In this document: in pieces, positions 7,818-18,149 of the stretch
Layout: each line of letters starts with the position of its first letter
Position numbering within the stretch: the first letter of the stretch is position 1
Source of the DNA: Bacteroidales bacterium OttesenSCG-928-B11
GTDB lineage: Bacteria > Bacteroidota > Bacteroidia > Bacteroidales > WCHB1-69
Length of the DNA: 46,224 bases
Direction of reading: 5' to 3'
Assembly (NCBI GenBank): GCA_030267125.1
Contig: JAJDJJ010000009.1
Span: forward strand, 1-46,224
The notes under the pieces: generated by a model
Database searches by the model: none
Seen by the model: the letters and a program-made list of their open reading frames with translations, nothing else
What the model was told of the DNA's origin: nothing
Made by a program: the position numbers and the translations under genes

Positions 7818-9041
7818 TCAGTCGCCGAGCACAGTATCATTGCCTCTTCGGATTTTTTGTTCCTCTTCAAAAAGCATATCCCGCAGTTGAGCAAGTTGCT
7901 CCGTGGATAGATTTGTTAAAATGAAAGGGGAAGTAATGAAATCGGGTGATTTCTCTCCAAAAAAATGACGAAAGTTATCCCGTACACTTTCTTCATCGCT
8001 GTAAGACAAATTCTCGTTTTTCTGCTTGACATACTGCAAGATGCGAAGTCCGTCCGCTTTTTCGTGGAAAGCGCGTGCGAAGCGAGTAATATTTTTTGAA
8101 TTTTTACGAAGCGGGGTTAAAAAATCGGGATCGTTAAATTGTTTGGACAGAAAATCCAAGAAAGGGGTGTTGATATTCTCTGTAAACAATTGCGGAATAA
8201 GATTGTAAGTAGCTGCAATATCGCCAAACAGCGAATGATGATAGATGGGATAGCTCCCCCAATCTCCGGCATCTCCTTTGATCATCGCGGGACCGGTTCC
8301 GAAACAGACACGGTCGGAGAAGCGAGCAGCAGGATAAACCACCTCTCGGTTATAATTACTTACTTCACTCATCTTTCGCAACTTCTGCACTAAATAGAAA
8401 TCCTCGCCGCTCTTCATGGGCGTGATGCCTCCTATTTTTCGCAACGCACTAATTTTAACCGCAATCGCAGAACCAATCGCAGTAAATGCATAAGGGCTGT
8501 TGATGTTGTGCATGTTCAAAAACCACAACCGCAAATAGAGTTCATATCGCAGTATGGCGCGATTGGCGCGATCATCATCCGTAAGCCTGTGATAATAAGG
8601 AATTGAAATCGTATTCAAGCCGGGATTCTGGTTGAAATTATCGGCAATACTTTGCAGATAATCCTTCGAGAACAAGGTGTCGGCATCCAAACTGACAAGG
8701 ATATCATCCGCCTTTGCGATGGTGAGGATATGGTTAAAGAGCATTTTCCGCGCCCAACCTACACCATGCCGTTTGCCAATCCATCCTTTGCCGGCTGAGG
8801 AAAAATCTAAAACAGTAAGATCAATATTATCTACCGTTTGCAACCAATCCATCGTCTGACTATTGTGTCGACACACCTCGATATTTTCAGAATCATTCCA
8901 CCATTCATCAGGTTGATTCACGCAAACATAAACAGAAAACCGGCAATCACATTTTTGTTCCGCCAATGCTTGCATGGTGTGGGGTAAAAATTCCAATTCA
9001 TCCATAGCGGGAATGGCGATATGCAGCGTAAGATCACTCAT
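7818..9041 (-). CDS. family 2 glycosyltransferase
   Basis: 'LHIAIPAMDELEFLPHTMQAL', 'ADDILVSLDADTLFSKDYLQSI' (DAD motif), 'GGITPMKSGEDFYLVQKL'. Confidence 0.85.
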   Translation of the reverse strand: MSDLTLHIAIPAMDELEFLPHTMQALAEQKCDCRFSVYVCVNQPDEWWNDSENIEVCRHNSQTMDWLQTVDNIDLTVLDFSSAGKGWIGKRHGVGWARKMLFNHILTIAKADDILVSLDADTLFSKDYLQSIADNFNQNPGLNTISIPYYHRLTDDDRANRAILRYELYLRLWFLNMHNINSPYAFTAIGSAIAVKISALRKIGGITPMKSGEDFYLVQKLRKMSEVSNYNREVVYPAARFSDRVCFGTGPAMIKGDAGDWGSYPIYHHSLFGDIAATYNLIPQLFTENINTPFLDFLSKQFNDPDFLTPLRKNSKNITRFARAFHEKADGLRILQYVKQKNENLSYSDEESVRDNFRHFFGEKSPDFITSPFILTNLSTEQLAQLRDMLFEEEQKIRRGNDTVLGD

Positions 9042-9101
9042 GATAACGGGAAGATTTTAACAAAAAAGAGAGGTTATTCAAACTGTTTTTCACAAACAGG
9101 T

Positions 9102-9482
9102 TTATTTCACTGTGACCGTAACTGTGCGCTGGCGAGCCACTTCATTTTTATCCCAAGGTCTGCAATAGTCGAATTTCAGCGTGTCGGTTCCTCTCTTCGC
9201 ACCTTTAAATTGCCAGTAGCGGTTAACGCTTCCGCCCACATAACCCTCGGGGTTGTTATCCACCGTCCGGATTCCTACAGAATCCACAACGGTAACATCG
9301 CCCTTGTTTGTCCACTCCCAATGGAAACCGGTGGAGGCATTCGTCACCAGATTAATTTCAAAAATCTCGCCCTTTTTAATGGCGAAATGATCACCTTTGG
9401 CATCGTTTGAGGTCGTGTTTTTCGGTGTATTGCAAGAAGATAAAAAGAAAATTACAGATAAAAATAGAAAGAATTTCTTCAT
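9102..9482 (-). CDS. protease inhibitor I42 (chagasin-like) lipoprotein
   Basis: Lipobox 'FFLSSCN'; 'NASTGFHWEW', 'GYVGGSVNRYWQFKGAKRGTDTLKFDYCRPW' match chagasin-family loops. Confidence 0.75.
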   Translation of the reverse strand: MKKFFLFLSVIFFLSSCNTPKNTTSNDAKGDHFAIKKGEIFEINLVTNASTGFHWEWTNKGDVTVVDSVGIRTVDNNPEGYVGGSVNRYWQFKGAKRGTDTLKFDYCRPWDKNEVARQRTVTVTVK

Positions 9483-9578
9483 GTTTCGTTTGGTTTTAAT
9501 CGTTATCAATCGGGTGCAAAACTACGAAATTAATGATTCACGTTATTTCAATATCTTCGCGATCAAAATTGATTTTTC

Positions 9579-12500
9579 ATGTTTAAAAGTTACCAAGCGT
9601 CTGCCGGTTCCGGGAAAACCACCCATCTTGTTGCGGAATACCTTGCAATCTGCTTCAACTCCATCAACCGGCATGGCTTCAAGCACATTTTGGCTATCAC
9701 CTTCACCAACAACGCTACCGCCGAGATGAAAGAGCGCATTGTCTCCACACTCTCGCACTTTGCCTTCACAGAAGATTATTCTTCGCTATCTAACTCACAC
9801 AAAGCTATTTTAAAGATGACGCTCGACAATCTTGGTGATTCTGAGAAGTGGGATTATCAAACCATACAGTCTTCCGCAACCATGCTGCTGAAAGAGATAT
9901 TATACAATTATAATGATTTTTCAATCAGCACAATAGATAGTTTTTTCCAACGAATTACGCGAGGTTTTGCCATTGAATTGGGTTTGAAGTTGGATTTTAA
10001 ATTAGAGATTGATCAAAGGGAGTTCTATAATCAGGCTATTGATTTGTTGCTAAGTAAAATATCCAAGCAAGAGTATAAAAACCGCTTTTCGCTATCCCGG
10101 CAAATCATGAATATCGTTGATCATAATATCGCCAATTCGGGAAAGAGTAAATTGGAAAAAGAGCTGCGCGATTTTCTTGATATTATGCACAAAGAAGAGG
10201 CGTATTATCCATTAAAAAGCTTGCAACATGTAGATCGGCAAATTTTTAAAAGGTATTGCGTAGATTTAGTGGCCAAAAGGGAACAAGCGAAGAAAAAGCT
10301 ATTGGAAATCGCCAAACAAGGAGATGATCTGTTCAAAAACTCGGGCTTGGACCACACTGCTTTTGACGGAAAATCCAAAGGCGTCTATTTTTGGTTTGAA
10401 AAAGTATTGAAACAACCCGAAGAACCGCTTGCGGCTTCGATGGGAAAAGCCAAGGCTAAAGAATCTTGCTTACATAAAGACACTTTGAAAAACGGCGCAA
10501 TATCCTTTCCTGATGAGCTGGTCTTCGAATTAGCTGAAAAAGTGGCGATTGCACAAGAGTGCTATCTGGAATTGAAAATCCTCGCTGAAAACATTAACAC
10601 TTTTTCACTTATTTTTGATCTGCAAGAGATCTTAAATGATATAAAAGTGCATGATAATCTTTTTTTCTTGTGCGATACGAATACCTTGGTAAACGAGGAG
10701 ATCAAGGACAACGACACACCGTTTATTTTTGAGAAGATCGGGAATAGATACAACAATTTTTTGGTCGACGAGTTTCAGGATACCTCCAAGATGCAGTGGG
10801 AAAATTTATTACCCTTGGTAAAAAACGCGGTTTCGGGAGGTTATTCCCAACCCGGAAAAAGCATCCTTTTCGGTGATACGAAGCAGGCTATTTATCGTTT
10901 CCGATCGGGTGAAGTTTCTTTATTTCAGAATCTTTCGACCGAAGAAGGGTATAAAAAAGCGATGGGATGGCAAACCGACGAACCGGTAGACTTTCACCGT
11001 GAAGCATTGAATACCAATTATCGTTCTGCCAATGCTATCGTTGATTTTAACAATAAATTCTTCTCTTTCTTGAAAGAAATAACCCATAAGGAGACACCGG
11101 TTTTCGCCAAGGCCGCGATCTATTACAATGATCTTGAACAGCTGAATCCCGAAGGAACTGTAAAAGAAGGATTTGTTTCCGTGAGATTTAAAGATGACAA
11201 CGACGGCGAAGACTATTTGGAAAACGAAGTGCTCGATGCCGTTCGGAATGCGGTAGCACGCGGTTTCGACTATCAAGATATTGCCATTTTGAGCCGCGGA
11301 GTAGACAAAAGCGCAAAGTACGCCCGCCATTTATCCGAAAACGGCTACCCTGTAATCTCCTCCGACTCTTTGCTACTCAACGCTTCTGAAGAGGTTCGCG
11401 TGATCATCGCCTCACTGCAATATCTTCTCGAGCCAAAACATGAAATCGCCCAAGCTGTAATCCTAACCTATCTGGGCCGTCATCTTGACATCAATTATTC
11501 AACCGATAATTTGTTATTTCTGCTGAAAACAAAACCGTTTCTTCAAATTTTGAACGAGCTTTCTTTTAATTTTAACAATAAAAAACTACTCGATCTCCCA
11601 TTATATTCTCTCATTAAAGAGTTGATGCAGCTATTTGGTTTTCGATCTGCTAACGCATATATCACCACATTCTTAGACAAAGTCCTTCATTTTGTCAGCA
11701 CAAAAAATCCATCTATTTCAACATTTTTGGATTGGTGGGAGGAGAAAAAGGAGACCTTGTCGCTCTCTTCGCCAAAAAATCTCAATGCTATCACAGTAAC
11801 AACCATCCACAAGTCGAAAGGGCTACAATATCCCGTCGTGATTTTCCCATTCACCCGCTATAACTCCTTCTTGACAAAAGAGACCGCATGGCTCAAAATG
11901 GAGGACAATGAAATCCTTCCGTACTTCCCCATCAAGATATCCTCCGGTTTAAAAGGGACTGCCTTAGAGAATATTTATACAGAAGAGTATGATATGAGCC
12001 GGCTTGATGATCTGAATACATTATATGTTGCGCACACCCGTCCGGTTTCTTGCCTTTATATTATCACAGAAAAGAAAAACGGACATAATTACGCCAAGTT
12101 TTTGGCGAAATTTATAGAAGAGAACTCGACCGAAACCCAAGAAGAAGTTTCTCATTATTATTTTGGGCAAGAAGATTTTTTTGTTAAAAAGGATAAAATA
12201 CAGGAAAAAGAAGAGGCTATACGACCATTACCTATTGCTAACTTTTCACCCAATGAAGAGCAATTACTTTATACCAAAATCGTTAACGAGAACGAGCAGC
12301 AGGTGCTGGGGATTGCCATCCACGACTACTTGGCTAAACTGAAGGATTTTCCGCAATCAAAATCGGAAATCGACCAACTAATTATTAATTTGGATGAAGA
12401 TAGTGTGCAACGGATCAAATCTGCTTTGGAAACCATTTTGAATGATGAGACAATCTCTCCTTTTTTTTCTCCCGAGGCAACTTCATTGCGCGAAGTCTCT

Positions 12501-12686
12501 ATCATGACCGGCGATGGGCAACTTTTCCGTCCCGATCGCATTGCCATCTTAAACGGCCAAGTGTTGGTGGTCGATTATAAAACCGGTATAGAAAAAACAA
12601 GAGATCATCAGCAACTACAACATTATGTCGAATTGGTTCAAGAAATGGGTTATCAGAATGTGAAAGGGAAATTAATCTATATCTAA
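9579..12686 (+). CDS. AddA-like UvrD-family helicase with C-terminal PD-(D/E)XK nuclease domain
   Basis: Walker A 'ASAGSGKT', 'LVDEFQDTSKMQW', 'TIHKSKGLQYPVVIFP', C-terminal 'FRPDRIAILNGQVLVVDYKTG'. Confidence 0.9.
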   Translation: MFKSYQASAGSGKTTHLVAEYLAICFNSINRHGFKHILAITFTNNATAEMKERIVSTLSHFAFTEDYSSLSNSHKAILKMTLDNLGDSEKWDYQTIQSSATMLLKEILYNYNDFSISTIDSFFQRITRGFAIELGLKLDFKLEIDQREFYNQAIDLLLSKISKQEYKNRFSLSRQIMNIVDHNIANSGKSKLEKELRDFLDIMHKEEAYYPLKSLQHVDRQIFKRYCVDLVAKREQAKKKLLEIAKQGDDLFKNSGLDHTAFDGKSKGVYFWFEKVLKQPEEPLAASMGKAKAKESCLHKDTLKNGAISFPDELVFELAEKVAIAQECYLELKILAENINTFSLIFDLQEILNDIKVHDNLFFLCDTNTLVNEEIKDNDTPFIFEKIGNRYNNFLVDEFQDTSKMQWENLLPLVKNAVSGGYSQPGKSILFGDTKQAIYRFRSGEVSLFQNLSTEEGYKKAMGWQTDEPVDFHREALNTNYRSANAIVDFNNKFFSFLKEITHKETPVFAKAAIYYNDLEQLNPEGTVKEGFVSVRFKDDNDGEDYLENEVLDAVRNAVARGFDYQDIAILSRGVDKSAKYARHLSENGYPVISSDSLLLNASEEVRVIIASLQYLLEPKHEIAQAVILTYLGRHLDINYSTDNLLFLLKTKPFLQILNELSFNFNNKKLLDLPLYSLIKELMQLFGFRSANAYITTFLDKVLHFVSTKNPSISTFLDWWEEKKETLSLSSPKNLNAITVTTIHKSKGLQYPVVIFPFTRYNSFLTKETAWLKMEDNEILPYFPIKISSGLKGTALENIYTEEYDMSRLDDLNTLYVAHTRPVSCLYIITEKKNGHNYAKFLAKFIEENSTETQEEVSHYYFGQEDFFVKKDKIQEKEEAIRPLPIANFSPNEEQLLYTKIVNENEQQVLGIAIHDYLAKLKDFPQSKSEIDQLIINLDEDSVQRIKSALETILNDETISPFFSPEATSLREVSIMTGDGQLFRPDRIAILNGQVLVVDYKTGIEKTRDHQQLQHYVELVQEMGYQNVKGKLIYI

Positions 12687-12687
12687 A

Positions 12688-13968
12688 ATGAAAACCCACT
12701 ATTTTAACATATTTCCACTTGTTTTTATCCTGTTTTTCTCCGCATGTAAAAAGAAAGACAGCGAACCGCCGGGCATCGTCATCATTGCTCCTTCCGATAA
12801 TACAAGTTGGGAAATCGGGGGATGTATTCCCTTCCATGTTGAAATCACGGACAACAAGAATATAGAATACGCGAGAGTCACGCTTCTGGATGTAAACTCC
12901 ATGCCCATAGGGGAGCAGTTGGTCTTTTCACTATCGGGTGAAAAATGTGTCATCCGCGATGAACTCTCCTTGACGAGTAGCAGATTGAAAAACGGGAAAT
13001 ATAAACTGCTGGCAACCGCGGGAGACGGATACAACGAAGTGCGAGCTTCTGTGGATGTGAAGTTATTCGGCGCTATTGAATCGGATAAACTGCTGGTTGT
13101 GTTCACGGAAAACAGCGATGCCACCATGATCCATTTTGTCGATTCAACGGCAACACCCAACCTATGGATGACCTTGAACGGAGATTTCTTAGACGCAAAG
13201 TGCGACGAGGAGAACCGGACCCTGTTCATCGCTCCGAAAACCCGCGGAAAACTACTCGCCATCAATGTGAACGGACCTATGACCAACTGGGAAAAACCGA
13301 TTCAAAGTTCCCTCTCTCAAAACTGGTTCCAAAGCATAGAGGTGATCAACCAATCGCTTTACGTTGGAGATTACAGCGGGACAACCAATGTATATGACTA
13401 CTGGGGATACACAACCCGTGTCATTAATAGTCAAGTCAATTACATTCCGAAAAGTTTTCTCCGGTACGATCAAAATACGTTCGTCTACTCCGAACCGCGC
13501 AGTTCGGCAGAAAAAGGAAAAATCACGGCTTACAACTATGGTATGGCTTTAATCAGAGATAGTTACGCACAGTATAATGTCAGAAAAATATATGAGAAAG
13601 ACGCAAATCACCTACTGCTTTTCTCCAACTTTTCCGGCGGCACCGTGATCTCTTCTTTCTATTGGTTGTATGGAAACGAAGACAACTTGAAAATCATTGC
13701 CGACGAGCAACTTAACGACGTAATTGCGCTTGATGCCGACAACTATCTCTTAGCCACCGATCAAGCGATACACCGCTACAATGCCCAACAAAACAGTTTG
13801 GTGAAGATCATCGACTCCGGTGCCCGTAACATCGCTTTTGAACCTGAAAGGCGCTTCCTCATCTGCAGCCAAGGTCAAACGCTATACTACTATTATAATT
13901 ATACAACAAATGCCTTGGTAAGAACGGTGTCGTTTTCTAATGATATTGTCAAGGTGCTTTGTATGTGA
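12688..13968 (+). CDS. lipoprotein with N-terminal Ig-like domain, otherwise uncharacterised
   Basis: Signal 'LVFILFFSACKKKDSEPP'; Ig-like 'IEYARVTLLDVNSMPIGEQ...LKNGKYKLLATAGDG'; C-terminal part resembles repeated beta-propeller-like blades by eye. Confidence 0.6.
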   Translation: MKTHYFNIFPLVFILFFSACKKKDSEPPGIVIIAPSDNTSWEIGGCIPFHVEITDNKNIEYARVTLLDVNSMPIGEQLVFSLSGEKCVIRDELSLTSSRLKNGKYKLLATAGDGYNEVRASVDVKLFGAIESDKLLVVFTENSDATMIHFVDSTATPNLWMTLNGDFLDAKCDEENRTLFIAPKTRGKLLAINVNGPMTNWEKPIQSSLSQNWFQSIEVINQSLYVGDYSGTTNVYDYWGYTTRVINSQVNYIPKSFLRYDQNTFVYSEPRSSAEKGKITAYNYGMALIRDSYAQYNVRKIYEKDANHLLLFSNFSGGTVISSFYWLYGNEDNLKIIADEQLNDVIALDADNYLLATDQAIHRYNAQQNSLVKIIDSGARNIAFEPERRFLICSQGQTLYYYYNYTTNALVRTVSFSNDIVKVLCM

Positions 13969-15283
13969 GAGGTACAGATGTATCACTCATTTTGATCTCA
14001 AACCTTGTGATTCCATCCTCACTTCGCAGGTCAAAATGCGCTTTATGGTTCGTAAGCACCTCTCTGACAAACATTAAACCAATCCCCTGTCCATTACTTT
14101 TGGTAGTAAAAAAGGGGGTAAATATCTTTCGCCGGACCTCATCGGAGATACCACCGCCATTGTCTTCCACAATAATGGTCGTAGGATTAGCGGCAGTGAT
14201 GATCTTGATTTCACCTTCTTTCCCAATTGCTTCATAGCTGTTTTTCAAAATGTTAAGCAATACTTGTTCTATTTGAATCTCGTCAATGAACGCAAGATTC
14301 GCTTCCGGTGAAAGCTGTAGGGTAAACCGGATACCACGGGCTTGACATTCACTTTGGGATAGTGATTTCACTTTTTTAACCAATTGGTTTACATCAACTT
14401 CCGATCTCATTGGTTTAGGTATCTTCACCACATTGGAAAGGTTATTGATAAAATGACTCAGATGATAACACCGTTCGATAGAAGCGTCGACAACAGGTAA
14501 TACATCATTGTAATCATCATTACCAGCGGAACTTATCGAATCAAAAATGACCGATAGCGTAGCATTGATCGCTCCTACCGAATTATTTACCTCATGCGCC
14601 ATCATCCTGATCAAACTCTCGTAAGACTTCTTCTCCGCCTCCATGATCTCCGAAGTCAGTTCTTCGATGAGAATGAAAGGATGGGCAAAACCTTTATCAA
14701 AAAATGAATTACGACTACAACGATAAGCTGTCATATTGGCTTCGCGCACGATAACCTCTTCATCTGGTTTCAATTGAGCGATGCGGTTTCCCATTTCTGT
14801 GGAAAGATCGGTGAATTCTTTTCCGATAAGATCTTCCGCCGTACTGATTTTCAATAATTTAACCGCAGCCGGATTCAAAGAGGCAATCTTGCCATTAAAA
14901 TCGAGGATCGCCACGCCTTGTGGGGAAGCCTCAATCAGCAGGTCCAGAAAATGATTCTTTTCGCGTACCTGTATGCGTTCATTACGCAACTGCTCCATCA
15001 TCTTGTTGAACATATCGATCAACTTATTTGCCTCGCTATCGGGCAGTTGTCCCAATCGTGACGAAAAGTCTTGTTCTTTCATCAATTCCATCCCCGAAGT
15101 AATTACATAATAAGGCTTTATCAATCTTCGGTAGAGCACAATAAAAAGCACAACCGAAATGACCATAATCCCCTCCACAATGAAAAAGAAAAGCGGTTGG
15201 ATTTTATAAAACGAAACTCCTATCACCAAAAGTGATGCAAAAACGATAAATGCCAAAATCCAAAAAATATACTTCGATTTCAC
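13949..15283 (-). CDS. sensor histidine kinase (NtrB-like, PAS domain)
   Basis: Two TM segments, HAMP-like region, PAS-like region, H-box 'MMAHEVNNSVGAINATLS', ATPase 'VEDNGGGISDEVRRKIFTPFFTTKSNGQGIGL'. Confidence 0.93.
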   Translation of the reverse strand: MKSKYIFWILAFIVFASLLVIGVSFYKIQPLFFFIVEGIMVISVVLFIVLYRRLIKPYYVITSGMELMKEQDFSSRLGQLPDSEANKLIDMFNKMMEQLRNERIQVREKNHFLDLLIEASPQGVAILDFNGKIASLNPAAVKLLKISTAEDLIGKEFTDLSTEMGNRIAQLKPDEEVIVREANMTAYRCSRNSFFDKGFAHPFILIEELTSEIMEAEKKSYESLIRMMAHEVNNSVGAINATLSVIFDSISSAGNDDYNDVLPVVDASIERCYHLSHFINNLSNVVKIPKPMRSEVDVNQLVKKVKSLSQSECQARGIRFTLQLSPEANLAFIDEIQIEQVLLNILKNSYEAIGKEGEIKIITAANPTTIIVEDNGGGISDEVRRKIFTPFFTTKSNGQGIGLMFVREVLTNHKAHFDLRSEDGITRFEIKMSDTSVPLTYKAP

Positions 15284-16635
15284 CGCTCTTTTTCGTTATA
15301 ATTGATATTGTATTTATCTAATCTTCTATATAATGCTTGCCGACTTACTCCCAGCACATTTGCCACTTTCGATAAATTACCCTGATACAACTCCATTGCA
15401 TTTTTGATCATCTTGATTTCCATCTCCTCTAGCGGATAGACAGATTGATCCGCAACAACTTGCAGATTCGGAGTGATCATAGATTGTTCCAGCAGGTCTT
15501 CTTCTGTGATCACATCATTTGATGAAACCAGTAACGTTCTATCAATCAAATTCTTCAATTCACGTATATTACCCGGGAAAGGCAATGATTGTAAGAATCG
15601 GATCGCTTCTTTGGTAAAAGAGAGCTTGCCTGAATTAACTAATTTTCGCTGTTTTTCAGCAAAGAAATCGACCAACAGAGGGATATCCTCTTTTCGTTCC
15701 CTCAGCGTTGGCATCTTCAATGTTATCAAGTTAATCCGGTAAAAAAGATCCTCGCGAAACCGGCCTTCCGTCACTTGCGTTACCAAATCCCGATTTGTGG
15801 CACTAATTACCCGGACATCGACTTGGCGGGTTTTGCTGTCACCCAATGCCTCAAAGGTTTGATCCTGCAATACGCGCAACATCTTCACTTGCGAAACCAA
15901 ATCCAATTCTCCGATTTCGTCCAAAAAAATAGTGCCTTCGTTGGCTTTCTCAAACCGCCCTACCCTATCGTACAGCGCATCAGTAAACGCACCTTTTTTG
16001 TGTCCGAACATCTCACTCTCAAATAACGATTGCGAAATTCCTCCCAAATTGACCTTCACAAACGGTTTGTCCGCACGGCTGCTCTTTGCATGTATTGCTT
16101 CGGCAATCAACTCTTTACCCGTTCCACTCTCACCCATGATCAACACCGAGGCGTTAGTCGGGGCGATGCGATCGACCGTCTTAAAAATGTTTAATAACAG
16201 AGGAGATCTGCCAATAATCTTTTCGGAATAATAGGAATTTAACAATTGGCTCGATGTATTTTCCGGTTTGGAAATATCAATAGCTGTTTGTATTGTGCTG
16301 ATTAAAAAGTGATTATTCCAAGGCTTCGTAATAAAATCGAAAGCTCCCGCTTGCATTCCTTTGACCGCCAAACTAATTGTACCCCAAGCTGTGATCAAGA
16401 TGACTGGGATATCCGGTTTAAAAATCTTCACTTGTTTCAACAGCACCAAACCTTCTTCGCCATCGGTTTCGCGAGAGTAATTCATATCCATCAGGATCAC
16501 TTTCGGATCGTTATTTCGCACAAAATCAATGGCTTCTTTAGGTGAAGCTACGGCCGCCGTGTCATACCCCGCCCGTGAAAGTACCAACCCCAACGAGGAT
16601 CGAATCGCCGCATCATCATCACAAATTAAAATCAT
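15280..16635 (-). CDS. sigma-54-dependent response regulator (NtrC family)
   Basis: Receiver domain, 'GESGTGKELIAEAIH', 'GHKKGAFTDA', 'GTIFLDEIGELDLVSQVKMLRVLQ', C-terminal Fis-type HTH 'NLSKVANVLGVSRQALYRRL'. Confidence 0.95.
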   Translation of the reverse strand: MILICDDDAAIRSSLGLVLSRAGYDTAAVASPKEAIDFVRNNDPKVILMDMNYSRETDGEEGLVLLKQVKIFKPDIPVILITAWGTISLAVKGMQAGAFDFITKPWNNHFLISTIQTAIDISKPENTSSQLLNSYYSEKIIGRSPLLLNIFKTVDRIAPTNASVLIMGESGTGKELIAEAIHAKSSRADKPFVKVNLGGISQSLFESEMFGHKKGAFTDALYDRVGRFEKANEGTIFLDEIGELDLVSQVKMLRVLQDQTFEALGDSKTRQVDVRVISATNRDLVTQVTEGRFREDLFYRINLITLKMPTLRERKEDIPLLVDFFAEKQRKLVNSGKLSFTKEAIRFLQSLPFPGNIRELKNLIDRTLLVSSNDVITEEDLLEQSMITPNLQVVADQSVYPLEEMEIKMIKNAMELYQGNLSKVANVLGVSRQALYRRLDKYNINYNEKER

Positions 16636-16657
16636 AGTCCGTGTTTTTTTAGGTTAG

Positions 16658-16665
16658 CAAAAATA
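16658..16665 (-). promoter_or_regulatory. candidate -7 box TATTTTTG upstream of the NtrC-family gene
   Basis: + strand CAAAAATA 23 nt upstream of the ntrC-like start. Confidence 0.35.
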
Positions 16666-16681
16666 ACATTTATTGCGAACT

Positions 16682-18118
16682 TCAAATCTCGCAAAGTGTC
16701 AATGCTCTGATTCTATAATAATAAGACCATAGCCGGTAAACGTGTTCCACATAGTTTCTACGAGCTTCGTCTTTAGAGAGTTGCGCATCATTGAGGTTGA
16801 GCATGTCGGTTTTGCCCAGGAGATAAGTTTCGACATTTATAGCATACCGTTTCCGGGCGATCTCATCAGTCATTTTTGCCAACTCCAGCTGTTTGAACTG
16901 ATCATTGAAAAGCTGCACAATCATATAAACATTTTGATCAAACTCCTGCTGCTCCTTTGTCAATGAAGCCTCCACAATCTCGCGATTCGCCTCAGCCATT
17001 TTCACTTTCCCCTTCCCTTTCCCCCAATCCAAAATCGGAATGGAAAGTCCCAAATTCACAATCTGGTTATCTCGCCAATGTTCATGATTCAATGCTGTGG
17101 CAAGTTGTTCATCAACTCCGGAAAACCCCAAAGAAACAAAAAGATTCGCACTCCATCTGCTGGTTTTCGCTTGCCGAACCAATGCTTCGGATTCAATCAT
17201 TTCTCGTTGGATTTGCAATGTAAACGCGCTGTTTTCCAATGCTTTTTGAAGAACCACTTTGTAATCCAACGGATCGTTATCGTATGGAAAATGATTCGGA
17301 ATCTCCACTTTAATATAAACATCGTCTCCATAGCCCAGAAACGAACAGAGTTGCATCATTTTCGCCTTCACAGAAGACTCTGTGTTAGCGAGGGCAATCT
17401 CGGCATTCAATAGCGAAACCTTCAATCCCATCAAATCGTTTTCAGGAAACTGTCCGATAGCATGCTTCGCAGTAGCCACGGTATAAATTTTCTCTGTATT
17501 TAACAAATTTTGCCGCGCAATATCTGCGTTAATCTCGCAAAGCAGAAGATCAAAATAGTGTTGTATAGCTTGTAATGAAACCTGTTCCATATTGGCAGTT
17601 AATTGACGTTGAGCTTCTTGATATTTCAGTGGCTCCACCTTCCGCGACCATTTAAAAGGATTGTAGGCAAAGAGCGGTTGCTCTATTCTGATTGCTGCCG
17701 GAACCACCACGAAGCTACGGTAGCCATTGCTTCCAAACTGTCGAAGTTGTTGGAAGCTTGTCTCCAACGAAATACGACCACCAGTAAAAGGAATATGCTG
17801 AGAAATAAATAGTTCCGTTGCAATACTACTATAATAATTGCTTATATAACTGTAATTTCCCTCTGAATCTTGAAACTGGTTGTACGATTTGGAGTAGTAG
17901 GGCAATGTGGCACTAATACCGATCTGTGGCAACATGCCCGCTTTGTAACTCCTGAATTGCCAGTAGGATGCGAGGTAGCTGTTTTGCGCCACCAACGCAT
18001 CCAACGAAAACTCCTTGCTTCTTTCAATAACCTGATCCAATGAAAGATATAACGTATCCACCGCAAAAATCTTCATCGTAAGAAAAACAAAGAGAAAAAG
18101 GCAACCCAGTCGTTTCAT
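16682..18118 (-). CDS. TolC family outer-membrane efflux protein
   Basis: TolC-like heptad-rich coils 'LNAEIALANTESSVKAKMMQL', 'LGLSIPILDWGKGKGKVKMAEANREI'; signal peptide starting MKRLGCLFLFVF at 18118, so the upstream ATG at 18160 is probably not used. Confidence 0.88.
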   Translation of the reverse strand: MKRLGCLFLFVFLTMKIFAVDTLYLSLDQVIERSKEFSLDALVAQNSYLASYWQFRSYKAGMLPQIGISATLPYYSKSYNQFQDSEGNYSYISNYYSSIATELFISQHIPFTGGRISLETSFQQLRQFGSNGYRSFVVVPAAIRIEQPLFAYNPFKWSRKVEPLKYQEAQRQLTANMEQVSLQAIQHYFDLLLCEINADIARQNLLNTEKIYTVATAKHAIGQFPENDLMGLKVSLLNAEIALANTESSVKAKMMQLCSFLGYGDDVYIKVEIPNHFPYDNDPLDYKVVLQKALENSAFTLQIQREMIESEALVRQAKTSRWSANLFVSLGFSGVDEQLATALNHEHWRDNQIVNLGLSIPILDWGKGKGKVKMAEANREIVEASLTKEQQEFDQNVYMIVQLFNDQFKQLELAKMTDEIARKRYAINVETYLLGKTDMLNLNDAQLSKDEARRNYVEHVYRLWSYYYRIRALTLCEI

Positions 18119-18149
18119 GTAAAATATAAATAAAGGCGATAAACCTAAA

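Noticed and set aside
12699-13286. 195-aa minus-strand ORF
   Set aside because: Antisense to the Ig-like lipoprotein; Ser-rich shadow ORF.
15994-16011. GAFTDA instead of GAFTGA in the NtrC-family regulator
   Set aside because: GAFTDA is a common natural variant in sigma-54 activators and does not by itself suggest loss of sigma-54 contact.
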